Below, in pieces: positions 17,700-25,437 of a stretch of 64,000 nt of DNA. Source of the DNA: Shinella sp. WSJ-2 (GTDB lineage Bacteria > Pseudomonadota > Alphaproteobacteria > Rhizobiales > Rhizobiaceae); assembly GCF_003432075.1 (NCBI RefSeq), contig NZ_QWBU01000003.1:62001-126000 (forward strand), given 5' to 3'. A program made the translations under genes and the position numbers. How positions within the stretch are numbered: position 1 is the first letter of the stretch; every line of letters begins with the position of its first letter. The notes under the pieces were generated by a model that saw only the letters and a list, made by a program, of their open reading frames with translations, did not search any database and had not been told where the DNA came from.

Positions 17700-19241
17700 A
17701 TGGGTGTAGCAGCAACGATCGAAGCGCCGGCACGACGGGGCAGGGGCACGCGGCGCGACAATGCCGCAAAGCCGCTGGGCGTGCCCTATATCGTGCGCGG
17801 CATCCCGACCTACGACGTGCTGTCGGAGGAAAATCTCCAGAAGGTCGAGCGTGCAGCGGACCGCATCCTTTCCGAAGTCGGCATCGAATTCCGTGATGAC
17901 CCGGCCGTCATCGAGCATTGGAAACGTGCTGGCGCCAAGGTGGACGGATTGCTGGTGCGCTTCGAGCCCGGCATGCTGCGGGAGATCGTGTCCTCCGCAC
18001 CGGCCGAATTCACCCAATACGCCCGCAACCCCGCCAACAATGTGCAGATCGGCGGCAAAAACGTCGTCTTCTCGCCGGCCTATGGCTCACCCTTCGTGAT
18101 GGACCTCGACAAGGGCCGGCGCTACGGCACGCTGGAGGATTTCAGGAATTTCATCAAGCTCGCCCAGTCGAGCCCCTGGCTGCACCATTCCGGCGGCACG
18201 ATCTGCGAGCCGGTGGATATCCCGGTCAACAAGCGCCACCTCGATATGGTTTACAGCCATATGAAATATTCTGACCGCGCCTTCATGGGCTCGATCACGG
18301 CGGAAGACCGCGCCGAGGATTCCATCGACATGGCGCGCATCCTGTTCGGCGCGGATTTCGTCGACAAGAACTGCGTCATCCTTGGCAATGTCAACGTCAA
18401 CTCGCCGCTTGTCTGGGACGGCACGATGACGAAGTCGCTGCGCGCCTATGCCCGCGCCAACCAAGCCGCCGTCATCGTGCCCTTCATCCTCGGCGGTGCG
18501 ATGGGACCGGTGACGAATGCCGGTGCGATTGCCCAATCCTTCGCCGAGACGCTGGCCGGCTGCGCGCTGACCCAGCTGGAGCGCAAGGGCGCGCCGGTCA
18601 TTTTCGGCAACTTCCTTTCCTCCATGTCGCTGCGCTCGGGCTCGCCGACCTTCGGCACGCCGGAGCCGGCCATCGGGTCCATGGTCGTCGGCCAGTTGGC
18701 CCGCCGCCTGAACCTGCCGCTGCGCTGCGCCGGCAATTTTTCCAATTCTAAGCTGCCTGATGGGCAGGCCATGCAGGAAGGGCTGATGTCCATGCTGTCG
18801 GCCGTGCATTGCGGCGCGAACTTCATCCTGCATTCCGCCGGCTTTCTCGATGGCCTGCTGGCCATGTCCTACGAGAAGTTCGTGATGGATGCCGATCTCT
18901 GCGGCGCGCTGCATTCCTATCTCGCCGGCGTCACGGTCGATGACAACACGCTGGCGATGGATGCCTTCCTTGAAGTCGGTCCCGGCAGCCATTTCCTTGG
19001 CTGCGACCACACGATGCGCAACTACCAGACGGCCTTCTGGGATTCGACCCTTTCCGACAACGAGCCCTTCGAGAAGTGGAGCGAAGAGGGCGGCTCGACG
19101 GACATCTCGACGCGCGCCAACCGGCAATGGAAGAAAATGCTCGCCGAATATGAGGCCCCGCCGCTCGACGTGGCAATCGACGAGGCGCTGCGCGACTACA
19201 TGGAGCGCAAGAAGGCCGCGATGGCCGACGCCTGGTATTGA
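17700..19241 (+). CDS. Trimethylamine methyltransferase (MttB) family protein, non-pyrrolysine
   Basis: Corrinoid-dependent methylamine methyltransferase family member, 513 residues, beginning MGVAATIEAPARRGRGTRR. Recognisable parts are VGIEFRDDPAVIEHWKRAGA, FSPAYGSPFVMDLDKGRR, GGTICEPVDIPVNKRHLDM and the C-terminal FLGCDHTMRNYQTAF. No in-frame UAG occurs, so it lacks pyrrolysine and belongs with the MtgB-like group, of which one characterised member demethylates glycine betaine. The real substrate here could be a betaine, carnitine or similar quaternary amine; it is unknown. GGAGG lies seven bases before ATG 17700. Neither a corrinoid protein nor a second methyltransferase is adjacent. Divergent LysR regulator upstream. 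Confidence 0.88.
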   Translation: MGVAATIEAPARRGRGTRRDNAAKPLGVPYIVRGIPTYDVLSEENLQKVERAADRILSEVGIEFRDDPAVIEHWKRAGAKVDGLLVRFEPGMLREIVSSAPAEFTQYARNPANNVQIGGKNVVFSPAYGSPFVMDLDKGRRYGTLEDFRNFIKLAQSSPWLHHSGGTICEPVDIPVNKRHLDMVYSHMKYSDRAFMGSITAEDRAEDSIDMARILFGADFVDKNCVILGNVNVNSPLVWDGTMTKSLRAYARANQAAVIVPFILGGAMGPVTNAGAIAQSFAETLAGCALTQLERKGAPVIFGNFLSSMSLRSGSPTFGTPEPAIGSMVVGQLARRLNLPLRCAGNFSNSKLPDGQAMQEGLMSMLSAVHCGANFILHSAGFLDGLLAMSYEKFVMDADLCGALHSYLAGVTVDDNTLAMDAFLEVGPGSHFLGCDHTMRNYQTAFWDSTLSDNEPFEKWSEEGGSTDISTRANRQWKKMLAEYEAPPLDVAIDEALRDYMERKKAAMADAWY

Positions 19242-19248
19242 CGGCATG

Positions 19249-19281
19249 AAAAAACCCGGCGGCGCAGGGGGCGCCACCGGG
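19249..19281 (-). terminator. Rho-independent terminator of the PRC-barrel gene
   Basis: CCCGG(C)GGCGC and GCGCC(A)CCGGG pair around AGGGG, and on the minus strand the stem is followed by TTTTTT (19249-19254). It lies between the convergent MttB-family and PRC-barrel genes; only the minus-strand side has the T-run. Confidence 0.8.
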
Positions 19282-19303
19282 CTGGAGGTCAGAAGACTGA
19301 CGC

Positions 19304-20023
19304 TTATTCAGCCGGCTGGGTCGTGGCGGGAGCCGTGCCCTTGTCGGTCGTCGACGCGGTCGTCGAGTTGTCGACCGGGGTATTGGCCTGGCGTTCGGCG
19401 ACCTGCTGCGACTTGGTCTTGAATTCCGGCGCAGCCTGCAGGCTTTCGGCGGTTTCCGTGGTCGTCAGCTTGACGTCATCGGAATCCGGAACCTGCGTGA
19501 TCGAGATCTTCTCGAACGGAACGGCAACCCACTTTTCACCGATACCCAGGAAGCCGCCGACACCAATGATGGCAGCGTCGATACCGCCGCTCTTTTCCAT
19601 GATCAGGTCGGAGATCTTGCCGATGCTCTCATCGGCGCTGTTATAGACCGCCTGACCGATATAGGTGTTGGCGCTGATCTGCTCGTCCGACTGTGCCGTC
19701 AGATAGTCGCCACCGGCGGCCGGAGCCTGGGCGGTGTCTTCCGTAGCTGTACCCGTTGCCGGGGTCTGAGCCGTATCCTCGGTCGCCGTGCCGGTGGCCG
19801 GCGTCTGGGCCGTGTCTTCAGTCGGCGTGGTGGACGGGTTGGCGGCGGTATCGCCCGGGGTCGTGCCCGTCGTAGCATCACCGGTCATGCCCGGCTGCTG
19901 CTCCATGGTCTGGGTCTGGTCTGTCGCAGGCTTGGTCGTGTCCTGCGCATAGGCCGCGGGAGCAATGGCCGCACCGAGGAAAATGGCACTGGCGGCAACG
20001 GAAGTAAGAAGCTTGTTGGTCAT
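19304..20023 (-). CDS. Secreted PRC-barrel domain protein with Thr/Ala/Pro-rich repeats
   Basis: Exported protein of 239 residues. Signal peptide about 1-26 (LLTSVAASAIFLGAAIAPAA, cleavage near AYA-QD). Residues 27-104 are low complexity, including a 13-residue unit TEDTAQTPATGTA present twice in full (68-80, 81-93) and once in degenerate form. Residues about 112-195 are a PRC-barrel (YIGQAVYNSADESIGKISDL, IIGVGGFLGIGEKWVAVPF). The tail is Thr/Ala-rich. PRC-barrel proteins of this layout are common in rhizobia and of unclear function. Start ATG 20023 is fixed by the signal peptide. A perfect EcfG-type promoter lies about 85 bases upstream and a terminator follows, so it is a monocistronic stress gene by inference. 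Confidence 0.88.
   Translation of the reverse strand: MTNKLLTSVAASAIFLGAAIAPAAYAQDTTKPATDQTQTMEQQPGMTGDATTGTTPGDTAANPSTTPTEDTAQTPATGTATEDTAQTPATGTATEDTAQAPAAGGDYLTAQSDEQISANTYIGQAVYNSADESIGKISDLIMEKSGGIDAAIIGVGGFLGIGEKWVAVPFEKISITQVPDSDDVKLTTTETAESLQAAPEFKTKSQQVAERQANTPVDNSTTASTTDKGTAPATTQPAE
19712..19822 (-). repeat. 39-base in-frame tandem repeat within the PRC-barrel gene
   Basis: Encodes TEDTAQTPATGTA repeated at 13-residue spacing (residues 68-80, 81-93 and a degenerate third copy 94-104). Likely a length-variable linker between signal peptide and barrel domain. Confidence 0.75.
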
Positions 20024-20105
20024 TTGGAACCTGCCTTTTCGTCTCTCGTTGGCATCAAGGCGCGGCAGTGTTTGAAAGGCCGTCCGCACCCGTCGATGTC
20101 TAGAA

Positions 20106-20130
20106 AACGACGACCTCCGGGTTTGGTTCC
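20106..20130 (-). promoter_or_regulatory. EcfG/RpoE2-type promoter, GGAAC-N16-CGTT
   Basis: On the minus strand GGAAC (20130-20126), a 16-base spacer and CGTT (20109-20106) match the alphaproteobacterial general stress response promoter consensus exactly. Transcription would start near 20098, about 75 bases before the PRC-barrel start codon. Confidence 0.75.
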
Positions 20131-20177
20131 GATGAAAATTGCCTTCTTTTTGATCGGGTGGTACTTAAGCTATGCAT

Positions 20178-20211
20178 AAAAAACGGCTCCGGATCGGCAT
20201 ATCCGGAGCCG
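20178..20211 (-). terminator. Rho-independent terminator of the galactonate operon
   Basis: Perfect 11-base stem CGGCTCCGGAT / ATCCGGAGCCG with a 6-base loop, followed on the minus strand by TTTTTT (20183-20178). It lies 33 bases after the lactonase stop. Confidence 0.9.
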
Positions 20212-20243
20212 CGGGGCTGGCCGTCGCGTGATCGAGTGCTGCC

Positions 20244-21128
20244 TCAAATCAAGAATTTCGGCTCGAAGCGGCCCTTGACGGCGATGCCGAGTTCGAAGGT
20301 CTTGCCGGCATGGGGATCGGCAAGCCGGGCGGCCTCATCCATGTCCGCCCAGGCCGATGTCACCAGCAGGCGGTCTGCTTTCGCGCCGATGAAGGCCGGG
20401 CAGCTGGACTGCGTGGCCGGCACGCTGTAGCGCGCGACCTTCGTGCCGTCGGGCTTGTAGACATCGACCGCACCCTGGCCCCAGCGGGCGTTCCAGATGA
20501 GGCCATCGGCATCGCAGACCGAACCGTCCACATCGCCCGGCTCGCCGGTTTGATCGGAGAGGACCTCTGGTTCCCCGGCGGGAAGGCCGGTTTTCGGATC
20601 GAGCGGCACGCGCATGATTTTGTTGACGGCGGAATCGACGAAATAGCCCGTCGCGCCATCCGGCGAGAAGCAGATGCTGTTGGGAATGGTCACATCGGCA
20701 AACAGCTTCGTCACCGTCGCGCCGGCCACGTGATAGATCGCGCCGGAATGCTTTTGCGCCGTGCGGCCCATCGTGCTGGCCCAGAGTGCGCCGGAGGGAT
20801 GCACGCGGCCGTCGTTCGATCGGTTCTCGGCCTTGTCTTCCAGCTTTGCAAAAGGTGCCAGCGTACCGTCGGCAACACTTCGGATGAACAGGCCCTGATC
20901 GGAAACGATGAGCTGGCGCTCTGCATCGATGATGGCGAGCACGCTGCCCAGGAAGGGCAGGTCGTGCACGGTCTTCTTCAGGGTCGCGAGATGCAGTTCG
21001 TGCAGCTTCTGGCCCTTGATGTCGAACCAGAACGCGGTGTCGGTGGCCGGGTCATAGGTCGGACCTTCGCCGAGCTGGCAATCGACTGCGTCGAGGATGC
21101 GGCCGGTAAAGGAATGGCTGTCGGTCAT
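20244..21128 (-). CDS. SMP-30/gluconolactonase family sugar lactonase
   Basis: Six-bladed propeller lactonase of 294 residues, predicted to open the galactono- or related lactone made by the upstream dehydrogenase. Divalent-metal ligands typical of SMP-30 are visible: Glu in CQLGEGPTYD near residue 19, Asn in NRSNDGRVHPSGALWAST near residue 105, Asp in VDGSVCDADGLIWNARWG near residue 200. It is the last gene of a four-gene operon; its ATG overlaps the dgoA stop as ATGA, indicating translational coupling. A terminator follows. Arabinolactone and gluconolactone are other possible substrates; context favours galactonolactone. Confidence 0.9.
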   Translation of the reverse strand: MTDSHSFTGRILDAVDCQLGEGPTYDPATDTAFWFDIKGQKLHELHLATLKKTVHDLPFLGSVLAIIDAERQLIVSDQGLFIRSVADGTLAPFAKLEDKAENRSNDGRVHPSGALWASTMGRTAQKHSGAIYHVAGATVTKLFADVTIPNSICFSPDGATGYFVDSAVNKIMRVPLDPKTGLPAGEPEVLSDQTGEPGDVDGSVCDADGLIWNARWGQGAVDVYKPDGTKVARYSVPATQSSCPAFIGAKADRLLVTSAWADMDEAARLADPHAGKTFELGIAVKGRFEPKFLI

Positions 21129-21763
21129 CGGCTGGCTCCATAGACGGCGTCATAGGCTTCGATCGTGATCTTGGCGCGCGCCCGCACCTCGTCGGCGCCC
21201 ATGCCGACCTTGTAAAGACTGGAGCCGAGGCCGAAGCTGCGGATGCCGATGGCGGCATAATCGGCAAAATTCTTTTCCGACACGCCACCGACGGCCGCGA
21301 TTTCCAGCTCGGCCGGCAGCACGGCGCGAATGGCCTGGATGCCGGACGGGCCGAGCACGCTGGCGGGGAAGAATTTCAGGCCGGTCGCGCCGGCGCGCGC
21401 GGCGGCCAGCGCCTCGGTCGGCGTGAAGACGCCCGGCATCGTCACCATGCCCTTGGCGGCGGCCGTCGAGATGACGTCGGGCTCGACATTCGGGCTCACC
21501 ATCAGCTTGCCGCCGACGGCGTCGAGCCTGAGCACGTCCTCCACCGTCAGCACGGTGCCGGCGCCGATCAGGCAGCCCTCCGGTGCCATCTTCGCGGCGA
21601 TCTCAATCGATTGGAACGGCTCGGGCGAGTTGAGCGGGATTTCGATCGCGGTAAAGCCGGTCTCGATCAGCGCGCCGACGACGGCTTGCGTCTCGCTCGG
21701 CTTCAGGCCACGCAGGATGGCGATCAGCGGATATTTCATCGGGGGAAAGGGTATGCGGCTCAT
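21125..21763 (-). CDS. dgoA: 2-dehydro-3-deoxy-6-phosphogalactonate aldolase
   Basis: Class I aldolase of the KDPG/KDPGal family, 212 residues, splitting 2-keto-3-deoxy-6-phosphogalactonate into pyruvate and glyceraldehyde 3-phosphate. LIAILRGLKPSE is the N-terminal signature, Glu in AIEIPLNSPEP is the general base, and the Schiff-base Lys is in TGLKFFPASVLGPS. Proximity to dgoK distinguishes it from the Entner-Doudoroff KDPG aldolase. ATG 21763 is used; an internal Met (21739) is possible. Its stop overlaps the lactonase start. Confidence 0.92.
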   Translation of the reverse strand: MSRIPFPPMKYPLIAILRGLKPSETQAVVGALIETGFTAIEIPLNSPEPFQSIEIAAKMAPEGCLIGAGTVLTVEDVLRLDAVGGKLMVSPNVEPDVISTAAAKGMVTMPGVFTPTEALAAARAGATGLKFFPASVLGPSGIQAIRAVLPAELEIAAVGGVSEKNFADYAAIGIRSFGLGSSLYKVGMGADEVRARAKITIEAYDAVYGASR

Positions 21764-21786
21764 CTGTCTGCTTTCGTGGGGAGAAA

Positions 21787-22704
21787 TTAGAGGGACCAGA
21801 GCGCCTTGGCGCCCGCGGCAAGGCCGTTGCGCACGGTGGTATCGGCATCGATGACGACAGGCTTAAGGCCCGCGGCGGCAAGGGCTTCACCATAGAGCGT
21901 GCCGAGCCCGCCGGAAACGACGAGTGCGACGGGCGTGCCCTCGGCGACCAGCGACAGCGCGCCGGCAATCTCCAGCCCGATCAGCGTACCGGAGAGGCGG
22001 GCCTTGGCATCGTCAGGTTTGAGGCCTGCGATCAGGGCGCCAGCCCGCACGGAAAACAGCTGGCTCGTCGCGAGCGCAGGGCTCTTCACCATGCGGCTGA
22101 CGGCGGCGCGGAAGGCATCGCTTCCGCCGGAGACCGGGCCGGCCTCGGCAATCGAATGGCTGAGGATTGTGTTTTTCGCTATGGCGTCAAACAGCTCACC
22201 CGTCATGAAGGTCGAGAAGCCCTCAACCCGGCCGCCGGAGAGGCGCACCCATTTGCTGTGCGTGCCGGGCATGCAGACGAGGTGATCGCCATTGCCGAGT
22301 TCGGCGGCGGCGCCGAGCAGCTGAGTTTCCTCGCCGCGGATCACATCCGGTGCAGCCGGATCGCGCTGGGCAAGGCCGGGCAGGATGCGGATATCAGCCT
22401 CTACGCCGGGAATGCGCACGGCGGCGGTCGGAATATCGAGAAGAGCGGCGGGCGTGTCGAGATAACCGGCCTCGACCCAGCCCTGCTTGGCGCCGGCCAT
22501 GCCGCAGATCAGGACGGGCAGACCCGCCGGCGCGGCGATGGCGGAAAGGTGGCTGTTCAGAACCTCCGCAAAGCCGATGCGGGCGGCCGTCGTCATCCCT
22601 TCGCCGCTGCGGCGTTCGGCGAGCACGCCGCCATCCCTGCCGATCAGCCAGAGGCGGAAGCTGGAGGTTCCCCAATCGACCGCGACGTAAGCGGGTTCAG
22701 TCAT
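21787..22704 (-). CDS. dgoK: 2-dehydro-3-deoxygalactonokinase
   Basis: Sugar acid kinase of 305 residues that phosphorylates 2-keto-3-deoxygalactonate at C6. The start VAVDWGTSSFRLWLIGRDGG is the DgoK phosphate-binding signature; LICGMAGAKQGWVEAGYL and CMPGTHSKWV are further family motifs. ATG 22704 overlaps the stop of the SDR gene (ATGA), so the two are translationally coupled. dgoA follows after 23 bases. Confidence 0.94.
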   Translation of the reverse strand: MTEPAYVAVDWGTSSFRLWLIGRDGGVLAERRSGEGMTTAARIGFAEVLNSHLSAIAAPAGLPVLICGMAGAKQGWVEAGYLDTPAALLDIPTAAVRIPGVEADIRILPGLAQRDPAAPDVIRGEETQLLGAAAELGNGDHLVCMPGTHSKWVRLSGGRVEGFSTFMTGELFDAIAKNTILSHSIAEAGPVSGGSDAFRAAVSRMVKSPALATSQLFSVRAGALIAGLKPDDAKARLSGTLIGLEIAGALSLVAEGTPVALVVSGGLGTLYGEALAAAGLKPVVIDADTTVRNGLAAGAKALWSL

Positions 22705-23465
22705 CAGAGCATGCCTCCATCGACAATCAATGTTTGTGCGGTGATGGCGGCGGATGCATCCGACGCCAGGAAAAGACAGGGGCCGACCAGATCGTCGGCG
22801 ATCAGCGAGCGCTTCAGGCATTGCCGCGCGATGCCGCCGGCAATGTCGGCCTCATCGATCCACAGGCGCTTCTGGCGTTCCGTCAGCACCATGCCGGGCA
22901 GGATGGCGTTGACGCGGATATTGTCCGGGCCGAGCCTGCCGGCAAGTGATTTCGTCAGGCCGACAATGCCGGCCTTGGCCGCTGCATAGCCGGGAAGCTC
23001 GCCCATATTGAGCAGATAGGCGATGGAGGAGAAATTGACGATCGCCCCACCACCTGCCTTTTGCATATGGGGCGCGACGGCCTGGGCGGCGAAGAAGTGG
23101 TGGCGAAGGTTCACCGACTGGTTTTCGTCCCAGTCTTTCGGTTCGACAGTCTCAAGGTCATGCCGGTCGTCGCGCGCCGCGTTGTTGACGAGGACGCGCA
23201 GGCCGCCAAGCGTATCGGCCGCCTCGGCAATGGCTGCGCGAAGCGCCGCGATATCGCGCAGATCCACCCTTATATAATGGGGACGGTGCACGACTTTGCC
23301 GTCGAGGTTTGAGACGAGCGCCCGGCTGTCCGTCTCGGCAATGTCGAGGAAGGCGACGCGGGCGCCCTGCGCAGCAAAGCCGGCTACCAGGGCGGCCCCG
23401 ATGCCCGAGCCGCCGCCGGTGATAAGCACGCCCTGTCCGACAAGATCAGGATAACGGCCGGCCAT
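22704..23465 (-). CDS. SDR-family oxidoreductase, probable galactose/sugar 1-dehydrogenase
   Basis: NAD(P)-dependent short-chain dehydrogenase of 253 residues. Rossmann motif TGGGSGIGAALVAGFAAQGA near residue 17, NNAARDD near residue 90, catalytic Ser in NFSSIAYLL and Tyr/Lys in YAAAK near residue 155, C-terminal IVDGGML. First gene of the operon SDR-dgoK-dgoA-lactonase, so it most likely oxidises D-galactose (or a related aldose) to the lactone. ATG 23465 is chosen since GGAG sits eight bases before it; a TTG at 23477 overlaps that site. The galactonate dehydratase needed to complete the route is not in the window. Confidence 0.88.
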   Translation of the reverse strand: MAGRYPDLVGQGVLITGGGSGIGAALVAGFAAQGARVAFLDIAETDSRALVSNLDGKVVHRPHYIRVDLRDIAALRAAIAEAADTLGGLRVLVNNAARDDRHDLETVEPKDWDENQSVNLRHHFFAAQAVAPHMQKAGGGAIVNFSSIAYLLNMGELPGYAAAKAGIVGLTKSLAGRLGPDNIRVNAILPGMVLTERQKRLWIDEADIAGGIARQCLKRSLIADDLVGPCLFLASDASAAITAQTLIVDGGML

Positions 23466-23481
23466 GGGTTTCTCCAAAATA

Positions 23482-23517
23482 TTCCAATATGTGGAACTCA
23501 GTTTGATTATTCGGAAT
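23482..23517. promoter_or_regulatory. Candidate IclR operators between SDR and iclR-type genes
   Basis: TTCCA-ATATG-TGGAA (23482-23496) is a perfect 5-base inverted repeat, followed 12 bases later by ATTC-G-GAAT (23509-23517). Both lie in the 98-base divergent region and share the TTCC/GGAA half-site, fitting IclR-type operators that control both directions. Confidence 0.5.
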
Positions 23518-23563
23518 TATTTCGCTAGCTTGGGCGCAAGTCAAGGCATGCGAGGTACTCACG

Positions 23564-24352
23564 ATGGAAATGGAGCGGGGTGGCGAGGGCGGTACGGGCA
23601 CGCTCGGCAAAGCGATGGCTGTTCTCGAAACAGTGGCGCTTTCGGACCGCCCGCTGCGTTTTACCGATGTGCTCGCCGTCAGTGACCAGCCGCGCGGCAC
23701 GCTGCACCGCCAGCTTTCCCATCTCGTGCAGGAAGGGCTTCTGGAGCTTCGGCCCGACCACGCCTATGTGCCGGGCCTGCGGCTGCTCAAACTCGCCTCG
23801 GCAAGCTGGGCGCGCAACGAAATCCGCGCCGTCGCCGCGCCCTTTCTGGAAGCACTGCACCGCCAGACCGGCGAGACCGTACATTTCGGCGTGTTGCGCG
23901 GCCGGGAGATCATCTATCTGGACAAGGTGGAGAGCCGGCAGGCGGTGCGCATGAATTCGCAGATCGGCAATGCCTCGCCCGCCTTTTGCACCGGCGTCGG
24001 CAAGGCGGCGCTGTCCACGCTCGACGCCGAGGCGCTGGAGGCAGCTCTGGCGGGCATGGAATTCCGCCGGTTTACCCCGCACACGATCACCGACCGGTCG
24101 TCGTTTATCGCCGAACTTGATCTTATCAGGCAGAGCGGCATCGCCTTCGACCGGGAAGAACACGAGCCGGGCATTCGCTGCGTCGCTGCGCCGATTTACG
24201 ATGAAAGCCGCTCGCTCGTGGCGGGCGTTTCGGTAACCGGGCCAGCTTACCGCGTCAGCGATGCGCAGCTTTCGCAATGGGCGCCGCTGGTCGGCGAGGC
24301 GGCCCGCGCAATCATGGGAGAACTGTCGGCACGCCTTGGTCCGCAACGGTAA
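23564..24352 (+). CDS. IclR-family transcriptional regulator
   Basis: Regulator of 262 residues. Winged helix at about residues 12-70 (TLGKAMAVLETVALSDRPLR, GTLHRQLSHLVQEGLLEL) and IclR ligand-binding domain after about residue 85, including GETVHFGVLRGREIIYLDKV and FCTGVGKAALSTL. It is divergent from the galactonate operon and most likely represses it, with a pathway intermediate as inducer (inference). GAGG lies upstream of ATG 23564. The next gene is a LuxR regulator 263 bases away. Confidence 0.92.
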   Translation: MEMERGGEGGTGTLGKAMAVLETVALSDRPLRFTDVLAVSDQPRGTLHRQLSHLVQEGLLELRPDHAYVPGLRLLKLASASWARNEIRAVAAPFLEALHRQTGETVHFGVLRGREIIYLDKVESRQAVRMNSQIGNASPAFCTGVGKAALSTLDAEALEAALAGMEFRRFTPHTITDRSSFIAELDLIRQSGIAFDREEHEPGIRCVAAPIYDESRSLVAGVSVTGPAYRVSDAQLSQWAPLVGEAARAIMGELSARLGPQR

Positions 24353-24367
24353 GTCGTGATGAATTGT

Positions 24368-24409
24368 CCGTAAATGGCCACCTGGTTGTCTTGCACCCCC
24401 ATTTTACGG
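24368..24409. promoter_or_regulatory. Long interrupted dyad upstream of the first LuxR gene
   Basis: CCGTAAATGG (24368-24377) and CCATTTTACGG (24399-24409) are near-perfect inverted arms around a 21-base spacer, in an AT-richer 263-base region between the IclR and LuxR genes. It could be an operator or the end of the IclR message. The rest of this region shows no gene. Confidence 0.35.
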
Positions 24410-24615
24410 TAAATTAGAAAATCGCGCTGGACGTGGATGGGGGCCGCCATTAGCTTCCGTGACGACCAGCTTCGAAGTTGCGTCGCTTGCCGCGAACTTG
24501 AGCGCGGGTCATCGAACATACTTGCATTGGGATACGGGGGTTCCTGAAGCAAGCAGTGCATTGTGTCGGCAGGGTCTGCCGCGCTGTTGCGTGCGTTGCT
24601 GAAGGAAGATTGGAC

Positions 24616-25353
24616 ATGGCGGATCGATTCCATACGATATCTGCGCAATCCCAGACGCGCTGGGGCCGTGCCCCGTTGGCCATGGGTTCGCAGGACGATG
24701 TCGCTGAAAAGCTTGAGGGGCTCGCCAAACGTTTTGGCTTGCGCGGCTATCTGCTGATCAACGTTCCCTCGGAAACCTCGACGGATTTCTCATCGAACGT
24801 ACTGATGACGTCCTGGCCGGACGAGATGCTGAAGACCTACGACCATGCCGGCCTGATCTTCGGAAGCCCCGTTATCGAGCGCCTGCGCCAGAGCACCAAT
24901 CCCTTCACCTATGATGCCGACGGCACCAACCGCCGCCGTACCGATGGCAAGGCGGCGATTGCGGCCTCGCTCTTCGAGAGACACGGCATGACGCGCGGCG
25001 CCTATTTCCCGGCGCACAATTCCGCCGGTCTGCGCGGCGCGCTTGCCTTCGGCGGCACGCGTGAGGCACTCAATCCGCGGGAAATGGCCGAACTGAACGC
25101 CATGGCCAATCTCATCTTCACCGAAGTCGTCGATTTGAAAGCCGCAGCGGGGCAGAACGTGACCCTGTCGCGACGCGAGGTCGAATGCCTGTCATGGGCA
25201 TCGGCCGGCAAGACAAGCGTCGAAATGTCGGAAATCCTCGGCCTCTCGGAATATACGGTCAATCATTATCTGAACCGGGCGACCCGCAAGCTAGACGCGG
25301 TCAATCGGGTACAGGCGGTCGCCAAGGCGATCCGCGCCGGTCTTTTGAACTAA
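24616..25353 (+). CDS. LuxR-family transcriptional regulator, first of a tandem pair
   Basis: Regulator of 245 residues. Autoinducer-binding-like domain about residues 20-170, LuxR-type HTH about 180-245 (SRREVECLSWASAGKTSVEM, EILGLSEYTVNHYLNRATRK). By hand alignment the pocket segment reads WPDEMLKTYDHAG then SPVIERLR and PFTYD; the Asp of the DP(V/L) motif that holds acyl-homoserine lactones in TraR/LasR reads Ser, so signal binding may be altered or lost. No luxI gene is nearby. ATG 24616 follows GGAAGATTGGAC. The next gene is a paralogue 84 bases downstream, suggesting a heterodimer comparable to VisN/VisR. Confidence 0.87.
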   Translation: MADRFHTISAQSQTRWGRAPLAMGSQDDVAEKLEGLAKRFGLRGYLLINVPSETSTDFSSNVLMTSWPDEMLKTYDHAGLIFGSPVIERLRQSTNPFTYDADGTNRRRTDGKAAIAASLFERHGMTRGAYFPAHNSAGLRGALAFGGTREALNPREMAELNAMANLIFTEVVDLKAAAGQNVTLSRREVECLSWASAGKTSVEMSEILGLSEYTVNHYLNRATRKLDAVNRVQAVAKAIRAGLLN

Positions 25354-25437
25354 TGCATAAAAAACACCTTGAGATAATCTGGAATGCGCACGGTCCCGCT
25401 CCAAATGCCCAAGGCGACAAAAGAAATGCGGGGAACA

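Noticed and set aside
20173-25366. The 13-base string ATGCATAAAAAAC occurs near 20173 and near 25354
   Set aside because: Short A-rich match; in the first case the A-run belongs to a terminator. No larger repeat surrounds either copy.
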